A stretch of 64,000 nucleotides of DNA. Source: Nemertoderma westbladi. Taxonomy: Eukaryota; Xenacoelomorpha; Nemertodermatida; Nemertodermatidae. Positions 31,296 to 42,229 of this stretch are shown here, piece after piece. The stretch is from assembly GCA_032718475.1 (NCBI GenBank), contig JAUCBJ010003174.1, positions 1 to 64,000 of the forward strand, written 5' to 3'. The notes below the pieces were generated by a model. That model saw only the letters and a list, made by a program, of their open reading frames with translations. It was not told the origin of the DNA and did not search any database. Made by a program: the position numbers and the translations under genes. Each line of letters opens with the position of its first letter. The stretch's first letter is position 1.

Positions 31296-32526
31296 TGTTC
31301 GCGCTTTCAGACCTTTGGCAGTTTAATCCGCCAAATTAAGATGTCTTCTAGATATTAAATCGCTTTTTAGCCTATGACAAGTATTTGATTCACTACACTA
31401 GTCGAAACCAATCTGTGCGCGATCATTCACCCGCTGGATATTCCCGGGAGATTGGGTTCGACGGTTTAATTTTATTGCTATGTAAGCCTAATGTATTATT
31501 CGACTGACAGTATTATATAATCTCTGACAATATTATTCACCTTCGGGAATATTAACAGTTCCTTTAGGACGTGGCGCTTTATTTATATAAACAGAGTTAT
31601 GACTTAAACTACTCACAACGATATGGCTTAATTATAATTCACATATATGGCGCATTCTTTAGGAAATGCTTCTTTAACAGACTCACTCGTACACAATGCT
31701 GCACAATACTGCACACTAATCTGCCAATCTTCACTGATTTTAGTCACATATAAAAGGAACACAGACTGACTCATGTAGGGTCTATCAAATAACATTAGAT
31801 TCACTTCAAACCACTTTAACATAAGTCACAATCGTTATTGGTAACCTTTCTCTCTTACCTTCGGTATATCAAGAATATTGGGTTTTCGGGGTTATTTCTC
31901 GTTATTCCAATATAATAATTCATCAACAAATATAATGAATAACCGACAACAAATAGCAGTATACAGTATTGATTGAGCAGGTAATTTTAGCAGTTTCAGC
32001 AGTTATTAAAAGCCGTGTGTCAGCAGTGATTACGAAATTGCAGTGATTCCATGAGTTTGGTCGGTATGTCAGTTAAAGGATATATGTCCTTATAATTAAA
32101 CCTACTAGTGTTGAGCTAAAAAGCAGAAAAGCACAAAACACTATAAAGCCGTTCTTTCGTGGCTTTGAAAAACTCGTGACTACTGCTCTATACGAGGATA
32201 CCAACTACCCTTATTCCACGAAGCTCCCGTTCAACACAGAGAAAGAGCAGTGAGATAGGAAAATTTCAGTTCAGTAGCTCTGTGATAGGTCAAAATCAAG
32301 GCTAACTCAAATTCTATTGGGAGATACAAAAACAAGGCTATGACGCAACCTTTCTAGGCTGGTTGGCCGATTAAACAGAGCCCAGATACCTGCGTACAGC
32401 AAATCAGCCAATAAGCCGGTAGCTTGCACTGTTTTAACTATAGATCCCCTTTAGAGTATTCCAGCGACCGGGGGGGGAACTGGCCAACAAGGCAAACGAA
32501 TCAGTTACCCCACAAAAGCTTTTACA
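31296..32526 (-). repeat. BEL/Pao 3' LTR
   Basis: 1231 bp, TG...CA on either strand. On plus it starts TGTTCGCGCTTTCAGACC and ends GCTTTTACA. It matches 44456-45686 at a constant offset of 13,160 with no difference seen. At over 1.2 kb it is long for this class. Confidence 0.95.
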
Positions 32527-32552
32527 CCGCTCCCAGAAAATGGGATTTAAGT

Positions 32553-33887
32553 CTATAAAATATACAAAATCACAGTTTCTAATATACATAAATACTCTAA
32601 ACAGTTAGTCTTTCTTGCGCGGACGGCGTTTACGCAGTTTTTTAAAGCTAGCAAGAGTCTTTTTCTCTTTAGGGGGAGCCACTTTACTAGGAGGGCCATA
32701 ACTCCTGGGTGAAGGGTGCAATATGATTGCATCAGAAGGTGTAGGATTGTGGTCGAGGTATCTGCCGTTTCGATATGCTTCTCCTCGAGCTGATTTTCCT
32801 CCGCTCGTAGCTGGATACGTTCATCCAAAAACTCTCGCAGAGAATAGGATCGCCCAAGTTCGATAACTTCTTAGAGATTCTGGATTTCCCAATCGAATTG
32901 AGATAAGGCCAATTCGTTTATCGATGGGACTTACTGTTATAACTTACGTTATCTGAACAAACGCAGGTTTCTTTTTTGATCTTTATAGAATAGCGTTTAA
33001 CTCGTTTCGTACAACGCTCTCCTTCACCTTGATGAAGGGTTGTATCGCGTTAAACGGGACGACCATACGGTTGGATAGTGATATTAGGTGTCTGCGTCAT
33101 AATCCGGTTAGGTAAGATGGGCGGCTAGCTAGAAATCACTGTCGAAGTGTTACTGATTAATTGTTAGGGTAGCACTAGATCTTGAACAGTGAATACCGTC
33201 CGCGAGGATCCGCGACACCACCAGGATCGCAGGTCTGAGGTCCAACTAAGGAATGAGGAGGTTTGACCGAGTATTCCGGGACTCTGATCGTAGGTTTACT
33301 CTAGGATCGTTAGAGCCGAGTGAGCATAGGTGATACGTCAACAAGTTTCGGTTTCCGTGGATGTTTATGTCTTTCCGTTTATTAGTTGGGTCTAGGGCAT
33401 TTATCGTAATGATACCAAAGACGCACGTCTGGTAAGGTAAACGCGGGTGATATTTATTTGTTGTTACAATGCTTCTATCAAGAATTCCAAATATACGTTG
33501 GAGTTACCGCGTCCATTTGTTTCTTTAGTGTCTTTTCTTTCGAGTCGATTTCGAATAGAATTTTCGCATTCGAATTTCTGTTTATGGTTCCGACTCCGCT
33601 GGGCAGGATATATAGTCGACATAGTCCGTATTGTGTAAATTGATAGAATGACCAGTAGTTAAGAAGCCCATATACGTACCATTACGCTGCGTATATCGAG
33701 CAGCGAATTTTCTATAGTCCAACTCTCGCGAGAGCTGCACTTGGGACATTGTCGGTTCGATATAACGACCATCGTCCTCCGCAGCAGTTGGACTAACGTC
33801 GCCGCGTATTAAGCTATCAACAAACGCTTGTAAAAGTAGAGTATATCGCTCCCCGATACCAAGACCATCTTCTATCAACTCCGTCAT
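32553..33887 (-). other. Small sense-strand open frames in the BEL 3' region
   Basis: Between pol and the 3' LTR lie about 3 kb without a long frame. Two small frames in element orientation stand out: 33887-33582 (101 residues, MTELIEDGLGIGERYTLLLQ...) and one ending near 32608 in a strongly basic tail (LRKRRPRKKD) preceded by SYGPPSKVAPPKEKK. They could be exons of an extra product or relics of captured sequence. No transmembrane segment or other envelope signature is visible, so I do not call an env gene. Confidence 0.35.
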
Positions 33888-34679
33888 ATCGGCTATATAT
33901 GAGTTTATCCATATTATAAGGAGTTTATATTTAGGCTAGCGAGCGTCGCTGCCTACTCCAATTAACCCCCGGACAGTACGAAATCCTCAGCGCCGATGTG
34001 TCGTCGCCGCTGTACTTTCGCCAACGACGTAGCCGCACAACGACAACGACAACCGGCACAAGTCACTCGACTGTCCGTCCCAAAGGCTTAGATGTACTTC
34101 AGGTATTCCTTGGAGAGTTAGGTTACTTTACGATTGCGACTAGCTACTGTAAACACACTTTAGCAGTAACATTCACCTATAAACTCACAAATACCACACA
34201 ACTGGTCACAACTACGCACATTCGGGCCATTTGTCCGTTAGTCAATGCCTTCCAGAATGTCACTGTATTATTATGTATCCTTGGATACTAGTAGTGCGCT
34301 ATTTATTCCCTATGCTATTTAATGGGACAAGCTTTCTATTGTTCTTTTAACTCAATTCTAATTCTAGCGTGGTTGTTGCTATGGTGACATTATGCAAAGC
34401 TAGCGGTAGAATTAGGGTAATTCCAATGCATACAGATCTGGGATGTTATTTAATAGTATTCTTTAATAGTCAATGTTCTGTTTTATACATGACTTTATGA
34501 ATTTTATCGGCTATTGACTATGTTTGGGAGACTTTCACACACTCATACGCATGATAAGATAAATCTCCGCTCCCTTGATCTATTAATTAATGAAATTTTG
34601 GGAACTTTATAAATTGCGTAAAAATGGCAATTTATTAAATTCATTAAAAGGCATGAATTTAAATTTATTCCCTGAAATT

Positions 34680-35035
34680 TTATTATTTGATAATTAAATG
34701 GACATATTTTGATTCTAGAACATGTCTAGGGACACAAGATCCTTAATTCTATGACAATTGTCCTTTTTAAGAATATCGGTAAATGCTACGATATCTTAAT
34801 TGACTAGAATTGTTGAAGGATCTGAATTTTACAGATTTTGATTTATTAGATTTGCAAATATTAAATAATTAATATTTGAGATGGGCACCGATTTATTCCA
34901 GAACTTGTCTGGGGACGTTAACCACTGATTCTAGAATTTGTCTTTCAAGTATATCGGTGGGTGCCACGATATCTTAATCGACTAGAATTACAGATGGTCA
35001 AAGGGTTTAACAGATTTATTTTGCGTTATACGCTA
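34680..35035 (-). repeat. Two diverged direct repeats in the BEL 3' region
   Basis: Blocks of about 185 bp share GATATCTTAAT(T/C)GACTAGAATT, AT-TCTAGAA-(A/T)TGTCT and a GAATATCGGT/TATATCGGTGGGTGC segment. Non-coding. Confidence 0.6.
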
Positions 35036-35533
35036 CTGTTAAAGGGACATCACGCTACTATATGTATTATTTAAGATACGGTATGAGAGCAATATCGCAC
35101 GAAGCAATGTCAGTGTGAAGAGGCAAGTCGTTTCCAAGGTCTACCCAGAGCTTGGTTTAGCCGAGACACAAGGATCTGAACTTTGCATTCCTAATACTCT
35201 GCCTACCAATAATACTAAAATATAGTAGTGGCTTTATTGTACTTTAATAAGTACGGACATTTCATCTTACTGTAGTTACGTATTTATAATATAATACGGA
35301 CAGTAAGGAAAGAGAAAAAGAATTATTTCTCGCCGTCGCACTAAATATAATATAAGTAATTACGTACGTAATAAACACGAATATATTGCACTATTCTACT
35401 AAATAATCGCTAAATAATATTCTACTAAATTAAATAAAACGATTATAATAAAATTACATAGTAATACATACATAAATATAAAAATAATAATATAATATAA
35501 AATAATAGAGTCACACGCCCACTCCGAACGATA

Positions 35534-38500
35534 TTAAGTTGGGGAGTCCCTAGATGTCGGTTGGATTAGGGAAGTGGTCGTGGGAAGAGTTTCTTGCCTT
35601 CCATAGTTTCCGGAGAGCTCTCTGTCTCTTTCCAGTAAACATAAACGTCCCACTGGGCGATTGAGCTGTTGAGTCTCAAAGACTATCCCTGGTTTCTTAA
35701 AGTTCCGCCGCATGACGACGAGCTCTACTGATTGCACCAAACCATCGCTCGAGATATAAGTCTCGATGATACGTCCGGTTTGCCATCGCTTACGTGGGAG
35801 ATCGGGGTCCACAATAAGCACCATGTCTCCAGCGCTGACGTTTTCTTGCTGCGCAAACCACTTAGTTCGAAGTTGTAGAGTGGGCAGGTAATGTTTCTCG
35901 AAATGGTCAGCGAAACGACGGGATAGCAACTGCATAAGTTGCCAGGTTCGACGGCAGTACTCGTCTCCGTCTGTGATCTCCGATCGTGGGAGCATGGCTA
36001 CGGGTTTCTTCAGTAGAAAGTGCGCGGGTGTTAGCGCTTCCAGGGAATCAGGATTTGAAGAGACTGGCATAAGCGGTCTTTCATTGAGATAGGCGGCGAT
36101 TTCCTCCATTAACGTCCGCAATAGTTCGTCGGTGAGATAAGCGCGACAAGGCACAATAAAGTGGAACGCAGTCTTCACGCTCCTAATCAATCTCTCCCAA
36201 CTTCCTCCCCACCAAGGGGCGTCGGCGGCGTTGAAGGTCCAGCTAGACGCTGTTATCCTTAGCTGATCGTCCACCTGTCTTTTGTTCCAGTCCTTTACGT
36301 AAGCTTGAATTTCGTTGTTGGCGCCAATGAAGTTCGTTCCCTTATCCGATCTCATCGTGTTACTGGTTCCGAAGCGAGCGATCTGTCGTCGTAAACTCAA
36401 CACGAAGCTGTTGGTGGATAGATCGTTTACCATATCGAGATGAATGGCTCTACAAGTCATACAAACGAAGATGACACACCATCTCTTGACTATAGTCCGG
36501 GCACGATATACTTCAATAGGGCCAAATAAATCCACTCCGGTATTAGTAAAGGGTGGTTCATAGAAGCTTACTCTTTCCCTAGGTAATTCTGCCTCTCGCT
36601 GTGTCAAAGGCCTACTGAATGCTTTCCTACAGGGTATGCAGTTCCTAAGAACTTGGTTCAGAGCCCTACGGGGTTTATAAAAATAGTAGCGAGTTCGAAT
36701 TTCGCTCAGAACTCGTTCTCTACCCGCATGGTACAGTTTGCTATGAACATCTACAATTATCTTGATTTGTATATCAAGATTTCTAATGAGTATGGGAAAC
36801 TTAGTGTCAAAGGATAATGGGGCGTTGGTTAGCCTGCCTCCAACACGTATTAACCCATCTATCATGGTACTAGAGAAGCGATCCCTTAAGCGCATCTGTG
36901 GATTTCTTAACAACAGGAAATACTTATCGGAATCCTCATAACATTGTAGAAGTCTCAGCATCTGTTTGTTGGTTTCATCATGCTCCTGGTAACTGATCTT
37001 CTCCTTTAGAAACCTGTCGGATACCTTGTATTGGGGAAGATCTTTAACAACATGGACTCGTGCAGATGTTGATGGAGCATCATCACTATTGGTCTTTGTT
37101 CCGGAGTAACGATGATGAAAACATCGTTTCAAATAGGTAACAGCTTTACAGAGCCGATTCCAGGAACTGTAGTGACGTATCGCTCTCTGCAAGAGAGGTG
37201 AGAGTCCTTGCGCGATATCTGGTATTCCAGATTTCCAATCCTTGTCACGGATTTCCAAGACTTCTTTAGTTGTGGCAGTGGGTTTCTGATCCAAAGCATC
37301 CTCTCCGGAAGTAAATAATACAGATAGATCAACTGCAGGTTTAAACAACTTCGATTTACTCGCTCGAGTTTTGGGTTTAACTTTCTCCGCTCCCTTGGCC
37401 TGTCTGATCTCTGCTGTTGTGAGATGGGGAGGCCATTCTTCTTCTTCTCTGTAGAGAAAGTCAGGTCCTCCTAACCATTCGGGAGTATTTACCAATTCCT
37501 TTGGAGTCGCTCCTCGGGAAGCGATGTCTGCTGGGTTAATCGTTCCGGGGCAATGTCTCCATTGGTCCATCGTCGTGCGACTAAGTATGATGGCTACCCT
37601 GTTGGTAACGAAGACGCTGAACTGACAGACTTCATTGGTTATATACTCTAACACGAGTAAAGCGTCGGTCCAATAGACAGTTTTCTCTAATGGATAGTCA
37701 ATCTGTTCGGTTACATTCCGGCCGATGGCTGTAGCGTATAGAGCTGCTTTTAACTCCGCTCGAGGAACTTTCAACTTGTTGTTGATTAATGCCTTAGAAG
37801 TAACCAAGGCGACTTTGATTCCATCCGGAGTTTCCACTCTTAGGTAGGCTACTATACCGATTCCCATATCGCTGGCGTCTCCAAACACATGGAGTTGATA
37901 GGAATACGTAGGGAAAACATGACCAAAATATGAACGGGAAATTATAAAATCCTCGATATCTGGCAGAGAATCTTCCCATTTCATCCACTGCTTCAATAAT
38001 TCCCCCTTAAGTGGATCGTCCCATGAGTGGTTTTCAAGCCACATTTGTTGTACCAAACTACGAGCAATCAATATAACTGGGCTAATAAATCCCAATGGAT
38101 CGAAATAAGTGCTCAGTATACTTAAGCAAATCCGTTTGGTTCGAACTGGATTATCTCGCTGTTTTAGCTGGAAAAACAGGATATCTCGCTCTGTGTCCCA
38201 TTTCAAGCCGAGTGTCTTGGTTTCTGGCAGATCATCTTTGATCAAATCGAGATCTTTCGCTCCCCGATCTTCCGCAGGGATCGACTCCAGAAACTCACGG
38301 GAGTTGCTGGTGAATTTGGTTAATCGAAATCCACCTCTTTTTAAGCACTCTACCGTTCCCTTAGCGACCTCAATGGCTTCCTCAACTGATGGGAGGGACT
38401 TCAGATTGTCGTCCATGTATATGTCTCTCTTGATGTTGTCGATTACTTCCTTAGAGAATGCCTCTCGGTTGTCCTCTGCAGTAGTACGCACTACCGAACA

Positions 38501-40732
38501 GGCATTGGAAGGGCTTGAGATTATCCCAAAGGCCTGGATGGTCATCCAGTACTCCACCGGTTTCTGGTTGAGGTCTCCTTCGGGCCACCACAGAAATCGT
38601 AGACTATCTCGATCCCTATCTAACACCTTAACTTGTAAGAACATGCCTTCTATATCGGAGGCGAAAGCAATCGAATATTGTCTCAATCTTAAAAGAATCC
38701 CCAACAAAGATTGAAGCAAGTTGGGTCCGGGTAACAATTCAGAGTTAAGGGATTGACCCATGTAAAGAGCGGAGCCATCAAACACTACTCTCACTTCGTG
38801 TGGTTTACCGGGTTTAGGAACGTAATGGTGAGTTAAGTAATACGTTCTTTCAGTCACAGGTGTTTCTTCCGGTACTCTCTCCGCGTATCCCTTACTAATA
38901 AATTTTTCCAGCTGAGTTTGATACATTGCTTTAGCTGAAGAATTAGCCGTAAGGCGTCGATGGAGTTGCGCGATTCTTTTTTCCGCCAAAGGTCTGTTAT
39001 TGATGAACTTCGGTTCTCTCTTGCGAAAGGGTAAACCGACTTCATACCTACCTTGATCTTTGAGGAAACGTGTAGTTGTCTCTTGGATCTGCTTGGCCCT
39101 TTCCTCTTCCACCGACAAGGCTTTATCGTAGGAATTGGGCTCTACCGCCTCTTGCGTAAAGAATCGTACAGCATGTTCATCTCGAGTCTTGGCATTGCAA
39201 CGCTCAATGACGTCATTTAACTCGTCGTTGTAAGCTTCTCGTTCAGATGGATAGAGAAGTTGACATAAGTTCACTTGGTTTTGCCAAGCCTCGTTTTCCT
39301 TAAGGAGATCGATGGTATTCTCCTCATCAAAAAGCTGGTGAACGTCGTCATTATCTGAGGAGTATGGAATTCCCTCAGTTGAGTTGTCTCCCTCACTGGT
39401 ATCATCTTCCCATTCACTCACCTGGCAGACTCTCTCTTGCGGTAGTCTTTCTCTGAGTGTTCTACGGGAAGGGCCAGTAAAGTACCAACCTACTCTAGTT
39501 CTTACCGCATAGGTCTGTAGGGGCTGCGGTTGAGCAGGCCGTTTCTCTAACGTCTCCAGCGCCTCATGCGCGTTTTGGCCGATGAGTATTTGCACTCCAG
39601 GATAATCAGTCTGGAATCGAGGTATGTTAAGATGTTGGATGCTCTCATCCTCGTCCCAATTATAAAGGTCTGCTTGAGTAGTAGCGAAGTTCTTTATAGC
39701 CACCATTTTCACTGACCTTATGCTGTGTTCTCCTAGTTCGTCCTGGGGGGTGGACAACGCTCCTACATAATAATCAGCTGTTATTGTAGATTTCCAAACT
39801 TGCATAATGCCTGACATGTTGAGCTTAGTTTGGAACTTGGGTTGTCCAGCAAATATATCTTCGGCTAGCTCTTTGTCGATGAATGTTCCTGTACTACCGG
39901 AGTCAAGGAGGGCGTTCACTACATAACTCCTCTCAGGTCCGTGAACCCTTACTTGCACCACAGGAAACTCTCGGATCCCTACATTGGAAGATGGCTCTTT
40001 CCAAGATGGTTGTCGCTCAGAAGTAGTTAGAGTAAAGTCGTTGTCTGGATCCTTTTCATAGGTGAGTGCTCGATACACTGCGGTATTTATCATGTAACAG
40101 GATTCGTTTTCGTCGGAGAACTCGTCTGTATAGAATCCTTCCATCTCAGATTGATCAGTGTCGTTCACATCACTGAATTGGACATGTAGCTCGGAATCAC
40201 TTACCTGATTCGGACTATTTCGATCGAATTCAGCGTGCAACAAGATATGATGTTTCGCACCACACTTTGCACACCTTATGTCAGAGAAACAGGTTCGCCG
40301 TTGGTGTCCTTGTCTGAGGCAATTATAACATAACCGCTTATCCCACATGACTTCGCGTCTCTCTGTTAATGATTTCTTTAGAAATTCATCACACCTATTC
40401 AAATGGTGGGTCCCGTCGCACAGCGCACATTTCTGTTTGATGTTACTTACCTTATTTTGAGTCACATTGTGTACACTTGCTTTTTCTTCGGGTTTTCTCA
40501 CCTGAATTCTCTTGGGAGACGTGGGAGGAGTTTTTCTTACCTGTTCCCTCCTGTCATTTGTTCGAGACTTGAATTTACTTACCTGATCTTTAGGCATTTT
40601 ATTCACGTAATAAGATCTATCCGTGTCCTTCCCGCTATCTTCTCCTTGAGAAGTCTGGCTTTCGCCGTCATCGGTATAACATACTGGTGTTACCTTTCTC
40701 CTAGAGACGGGTTTTTCACTTACCTTGTTCAC
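35534..40732 (-). CDS. pol: BEL/Pao Pol polyprotein
   Basis: One intact frame of about 1732 residues. Visible in order: zinc-knuckle cysteines (CALCDGTHHLNRC and CYNCLRQGHQ, residues about 102-165); a retropepsin DSGSTGTFID motif (about 280); reverse transcriptase with the YMDDN active site (about 770); an RNase H region (FGDASDMGIG, about 950); integrase with an H-H-C-C finger (HAGRERV...CIPCRK, about 1340-1370) and DDE residues in VDLFGPIE, SDKGTNFIGANNE and WGGSWERLI; then a C-terminal domain typical of BEL/Pao (KW-----VS-GD-VL--D). The start is uncertain: the frame overlaps the end of gag by 17 bases and opens with GTG, so it is probably expressed with gag by frameshift or read-through. 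Its first 450 residues hold an unusual series of Q/K-V-S/R motifs encoded by splice-donor-like DNA. Confidence 0.95.
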   Translation of the reverse strand: MNKVSEKPVSRRKVTPVCYTDDGESQTSQGEDSGKDTDRSYYVNKMPKDQVSKFKSRTNDRREQVRKTPPTSPKRIQVRKPEEKASVHNVTQNKVSNIKQKCALCDGTHHLNRCDEFLKKSLTERREVMWDKRLCYNCLRQGHQRRTCFSDIRCAKCGAKHHILLHAEFDRNSPNQVSDSELHVQFSDVNDTDQSEMEGFYTDEFSDENESCYMINTAVYRALTYEKDPDNDFTLTTSERQPSWKEPSSNVGIREFPVVQVRVHGPERSYVVNALLDSGSTGTFIDKELAEDIFAGQPKFQTKLNMSGIMQVWKSTITADYYVGALSTPQDELGEHSIRSVKMVAIKNFATTQADLYNWDEDESIQHLNIPRFQTDYPGVQILIGQNAHEALETLEKRPAQPQPLQTYAVRTRVGWYFTGPSRRTLRERLPQERVCQVSEWEDDTSEGDNSTEGIPYSSDNDDVHQLFDEENTIDLLKENEAWQNQVNLCQLLYPSEREAYNDELNDVIERCNAKTRDEHAVRFFTQEAVEPNSYDKALSVEEERAKQIQETTTRFLKDQGRYEVGLPFRKREPKFINNRPLAEKRIAQLHRRLTANSSAKAMYQTQLEKFISKGYAERVPEETPVTERTYYLTHHYVPKPGKPHEVRVVFDGSALYMGQSLNSELLPGPNLLQSLLGILLRLRQYSIAFASDIEGMFLQVKVLDRDRDSLRFLWWPEGDLNQKPVEYWMTIQAFGIISSPSNACSVVRTTAEDNREAFSKEVIDNIKRDIYMDDNLKSLPSVEEAIEVAKGTVECLKRGGFRLTKFTSNSREFLESIPAEDRGAKDLDLIKDDLPETKTLGLKWDTERDILFFQLKQRDNPVRTKRICLSILSTYFDPLGFISPVILIARSLVQQMWLENHSWDDPLKGELLKQWMKWEDSLPDIEDFIISRSYFGHVFPTYSYQLHVFGDASDMGIGIVAYLRVETPDGIKVALVTSKALINNKLKVPRAELKAALYATAIGRNVTEQIDYPLEKTVYWTDALLVLEYITNEVCQFSVFVTNRVAIILSRTTMDQWRHCPGTINPADIASRGATPKELVNTPEWLGGPDFLYREEEEWPPHLTTAEIRQAKGAEKVKPKTRASKSKLFKPAVDLSVLFTSGEDALDQKPTATTKEVLEIRDKDWKSGIPDIAQGLSPLLQRAIRHYSSWNRLCKAVTYLKRCFHHRYSGTKTNSDDAPSTSARVHVVKDLPQYKVSDRFLKEKISYQEHDETNKQMLRLLQCYEDSDKYFLLLRNPQMRLRDRFSSTMIDGLIRVGGRLTNAPLSFDTKFPILIRNLDIQIKIIVDVHSKLYHAGRERVLSEIRTRYYFYKPRRALNQVLRNCIPCRKAFSRPLTQREAELPRERVSFYEPPFTNTGVDLFGPIEVYRARTIVKRWCVIFVCMTCRAIHLDMVNDLSTNSFVLSLRRQIARFGTSNTMRSDKGTNFIGANNEIQAYVKDWNKRQVDDQLRITASSWTFNAADAPWWGGSWERLIRSVKTAFHFIVPCRAYLTDELLRTLMEEIAAYLNERPLMPVSSNPDSLEALTPAHFLLKKPVAMLPRSEITDGDEYCRRTWQLMQLLSRRFADHFEKHYLPTLQLRTKWFAQQENVSAGDMVLIVDPDLPRKRWQTGRIIETYISSDGLVQSVELVVMRRNFKKPGIVFETQQLNRPVGRLCLLERDRELSGNYGRQETLPTTTSLIQPTSRDSPT

Positions 40733-40737
40733 TTACC
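39416..40737 (-). promoter_or_regulatory. Cluster of 5'-splice-site-like motifs in BEL coding DNA
   Basis: In the sense direction, (C/A)AGGT(A/G)AGT-like sequences occur at plus coordinates 40731, 40718, 40577, 40535, 40497, 40445, 40199 and 39416. Six fall within 300 bases. Each encodes QVS/KVS/QVR in pol (one lies at the gag end), so the protein also shows a repeated tripeptide. Whether any is used for splicing is unknown. Confidence 0.6.
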
Positions 40738-42200
40738 TTTATGCAGTCTTGATTCTCCTGAATGTTTTCCAATTCTAATTGGGTGGTTTCTTCAGTCGCT
40801 CTCCGTTCGGCTTCTGCCACTGCCTCCGCCGCTTTTCTTTCCGCTTCGGCCGCCGCCTCTGCTGCCGCTACTGCTGCTTTTGTCTCTGCCGCTGCCGCTT
40901 TTGTTTCTGCTTCGGCCGCTGCCTTTGCTGCTGCTACTGCCGCTTTTGCCTCTGCCGCTGCCACTGCCGCTGCCGCTTTTGTTTCTGCTTCTGCAGCTGC
41001 CACTGCTGCTGCTACTGCCGCTGCCTTTCTGTCTTCTATACGTTTTTTCTTTACTTGTTCTTCCTGGACTCGTGTGATGCGGAGTTGTTCATCAAATTTA
41101 GCCTGATTCGCAGCCCTCATTTCCACATCGATGGCATCCAACACAAGCTTGGTTCCTTCACTATTAGGGCTAAGTCCCTCTAACCTTCTCCTCAACTCGT
41201 CATCACCTAAAAAACGTTGATAGTCTGACAGATAAATGTCAATGGCATCCCTCTTATGCGGTTTCTCTGCCGTCGCTTCACTTTCCACTTGGGAAAAAGT
41301 AGCGTCTGTTGATTCTCCATGGGTTGATCGCTCCTCCAGCTGAGCTTTCCACTGAGCTGTTCCTTGAACCTGGAGACTCACCCGTTGAAACCAAGTCTTT
41401 ACGGCAACTTGCAACGACGTGTCTTGTCTTCGTTTAGAAGCCTCCTCAAAGGCTGATAAGATTAGCCTGATTCGTAGAATTCTTTCTCTAACTTGATAAA
41501 GCAGCAATCCCTGCTCTTGAGGTCCTTGAGGTTGTTGAAACAGTTGTTCTTTTAATCGCTCTATAGAGCTGAAGAATCCCTGTGCGTATCCGGCTGCGGA
41601 CCTCTTCCACACAGCTGGATCGATGGTTTCCTTGGCTACTCCCATCCGGTGTATGTCTTCCCAGGCAGATTCTGATAAATCAAACGGGAGTCCGGGTCCG
41701 GGGAAGTTCCATTGCGACTCGACCATGGACTTCAGTTCTTCCCTTGTGTATCCAGCATAACTATCTCTAGTTGAACGCTGGCTTCTCGCCCAATCGATCT
41801 GGTGTTCTTCCACAGCGATCAATAACCTAGTGAGTACGGCTGCAGGAAGGATGAGAAGGGGATCCGAATAAACCACATCCGTCATCCTTGCTCCGCGCTC
41901 GGGTGTCAGCTCTACAGTATCCTCACTACTGGAGCTGTTGGGCCATTGAGAAGTAAGTTCTTGTCTCGCGGGTTGTTGCTGTTCCGCTGCTTCTTGGTCC
42001 CGTTTGACCTGAGCTCGAGTGCCTATGATAGACCTACGATGTTGGACCAGCCTAGGTTCTTTTATTACTACTGGAGGGATGACTTTCCTCACAGTGGGAG
42101 GTGAACTGAACTTGCGACCAGACGGTTGTACGTCTCTATCTGAGTCGCAGATAGTTACATCTAATAAACTGTCTGACAGGTTCTGCTTAGTATCAGACAT
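40716..42200 (-). CDS. gag: BEL/Pao Gag-like protein
   Basis: 494 residues from ATG at 42200. The middle part (about 120-290) is helical, with YTREELKSMVESQW and AYLWKRSAA-type capsid-like features. The last third is a long charged alanine-rich coiled coil (repeats of AAAEAETKAA, residues about 390-480), encoded by GCN-rich DNA that leaves spurious open frames on the other strand. It lacks the zinc knuckles, which lie in the following pol frame. It ends KVSEQGK, overlapping the start of pol. In BEL elements this position encodes Gag; identity here is by position and composition. Confidence 0.8.
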   Translation of the reverse strand: MSDTKQNLSDSLLDVTICDSDRDVQPSGRKFSSPPTVRKVIPPVVIKEPRLVQHRRSIIGTRAQVKRDQEAAEQQQPARQELTSQWPNSSSSEDTVELTPERGARMTDVVYSDPLLILPAAVLTRLLIAVEEHQIDWARSQRSTRDSYAGYTREELKSMVESQWNFPGPGLPFDLSESAWEDIHRMGVAKETIDPAVWKRSAAGYAQGFFSSIERLKEQLFQQPQGPQEQGLLLYQVRERILRIRLILSAFEEASKRRQDTSLQVAVKTWFQRVSLQVQGTAQWKAQLEERSTHGESTDATFSQVESEATAEKPHKRDAIDIYLSDYQRFLGDDELRRRLEGLSPNSEGTKLVLDAIDVEMRAANQAKFDEQLRITRVQEEQVKKKRIEDRKAAAVAAAVAAAEAETKAAAAVAAAEAKAAVAAAKAAAEAETKAAAAETKAAVAAAEAAAEAERKAAEAVAEAERRATEETTQLELENIQENQDCIKVSEQGK

Positions 42201-42229
42201 GACTATGTATACCGTTGAATGTCTACTGC

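Noticed and set aside
32527-33887. Envelope gene of the BEL element
   Set aside because: No signal peptide, transmembrane segment or long frame; the small frames are noted only as unexplained.
40403-41183. Plus-strand leucine/alanine-rich frames opposite gag
   Set aside because: Antisense shadows of the alanine/glutamate-rich coiled coil of the BEL Gag.
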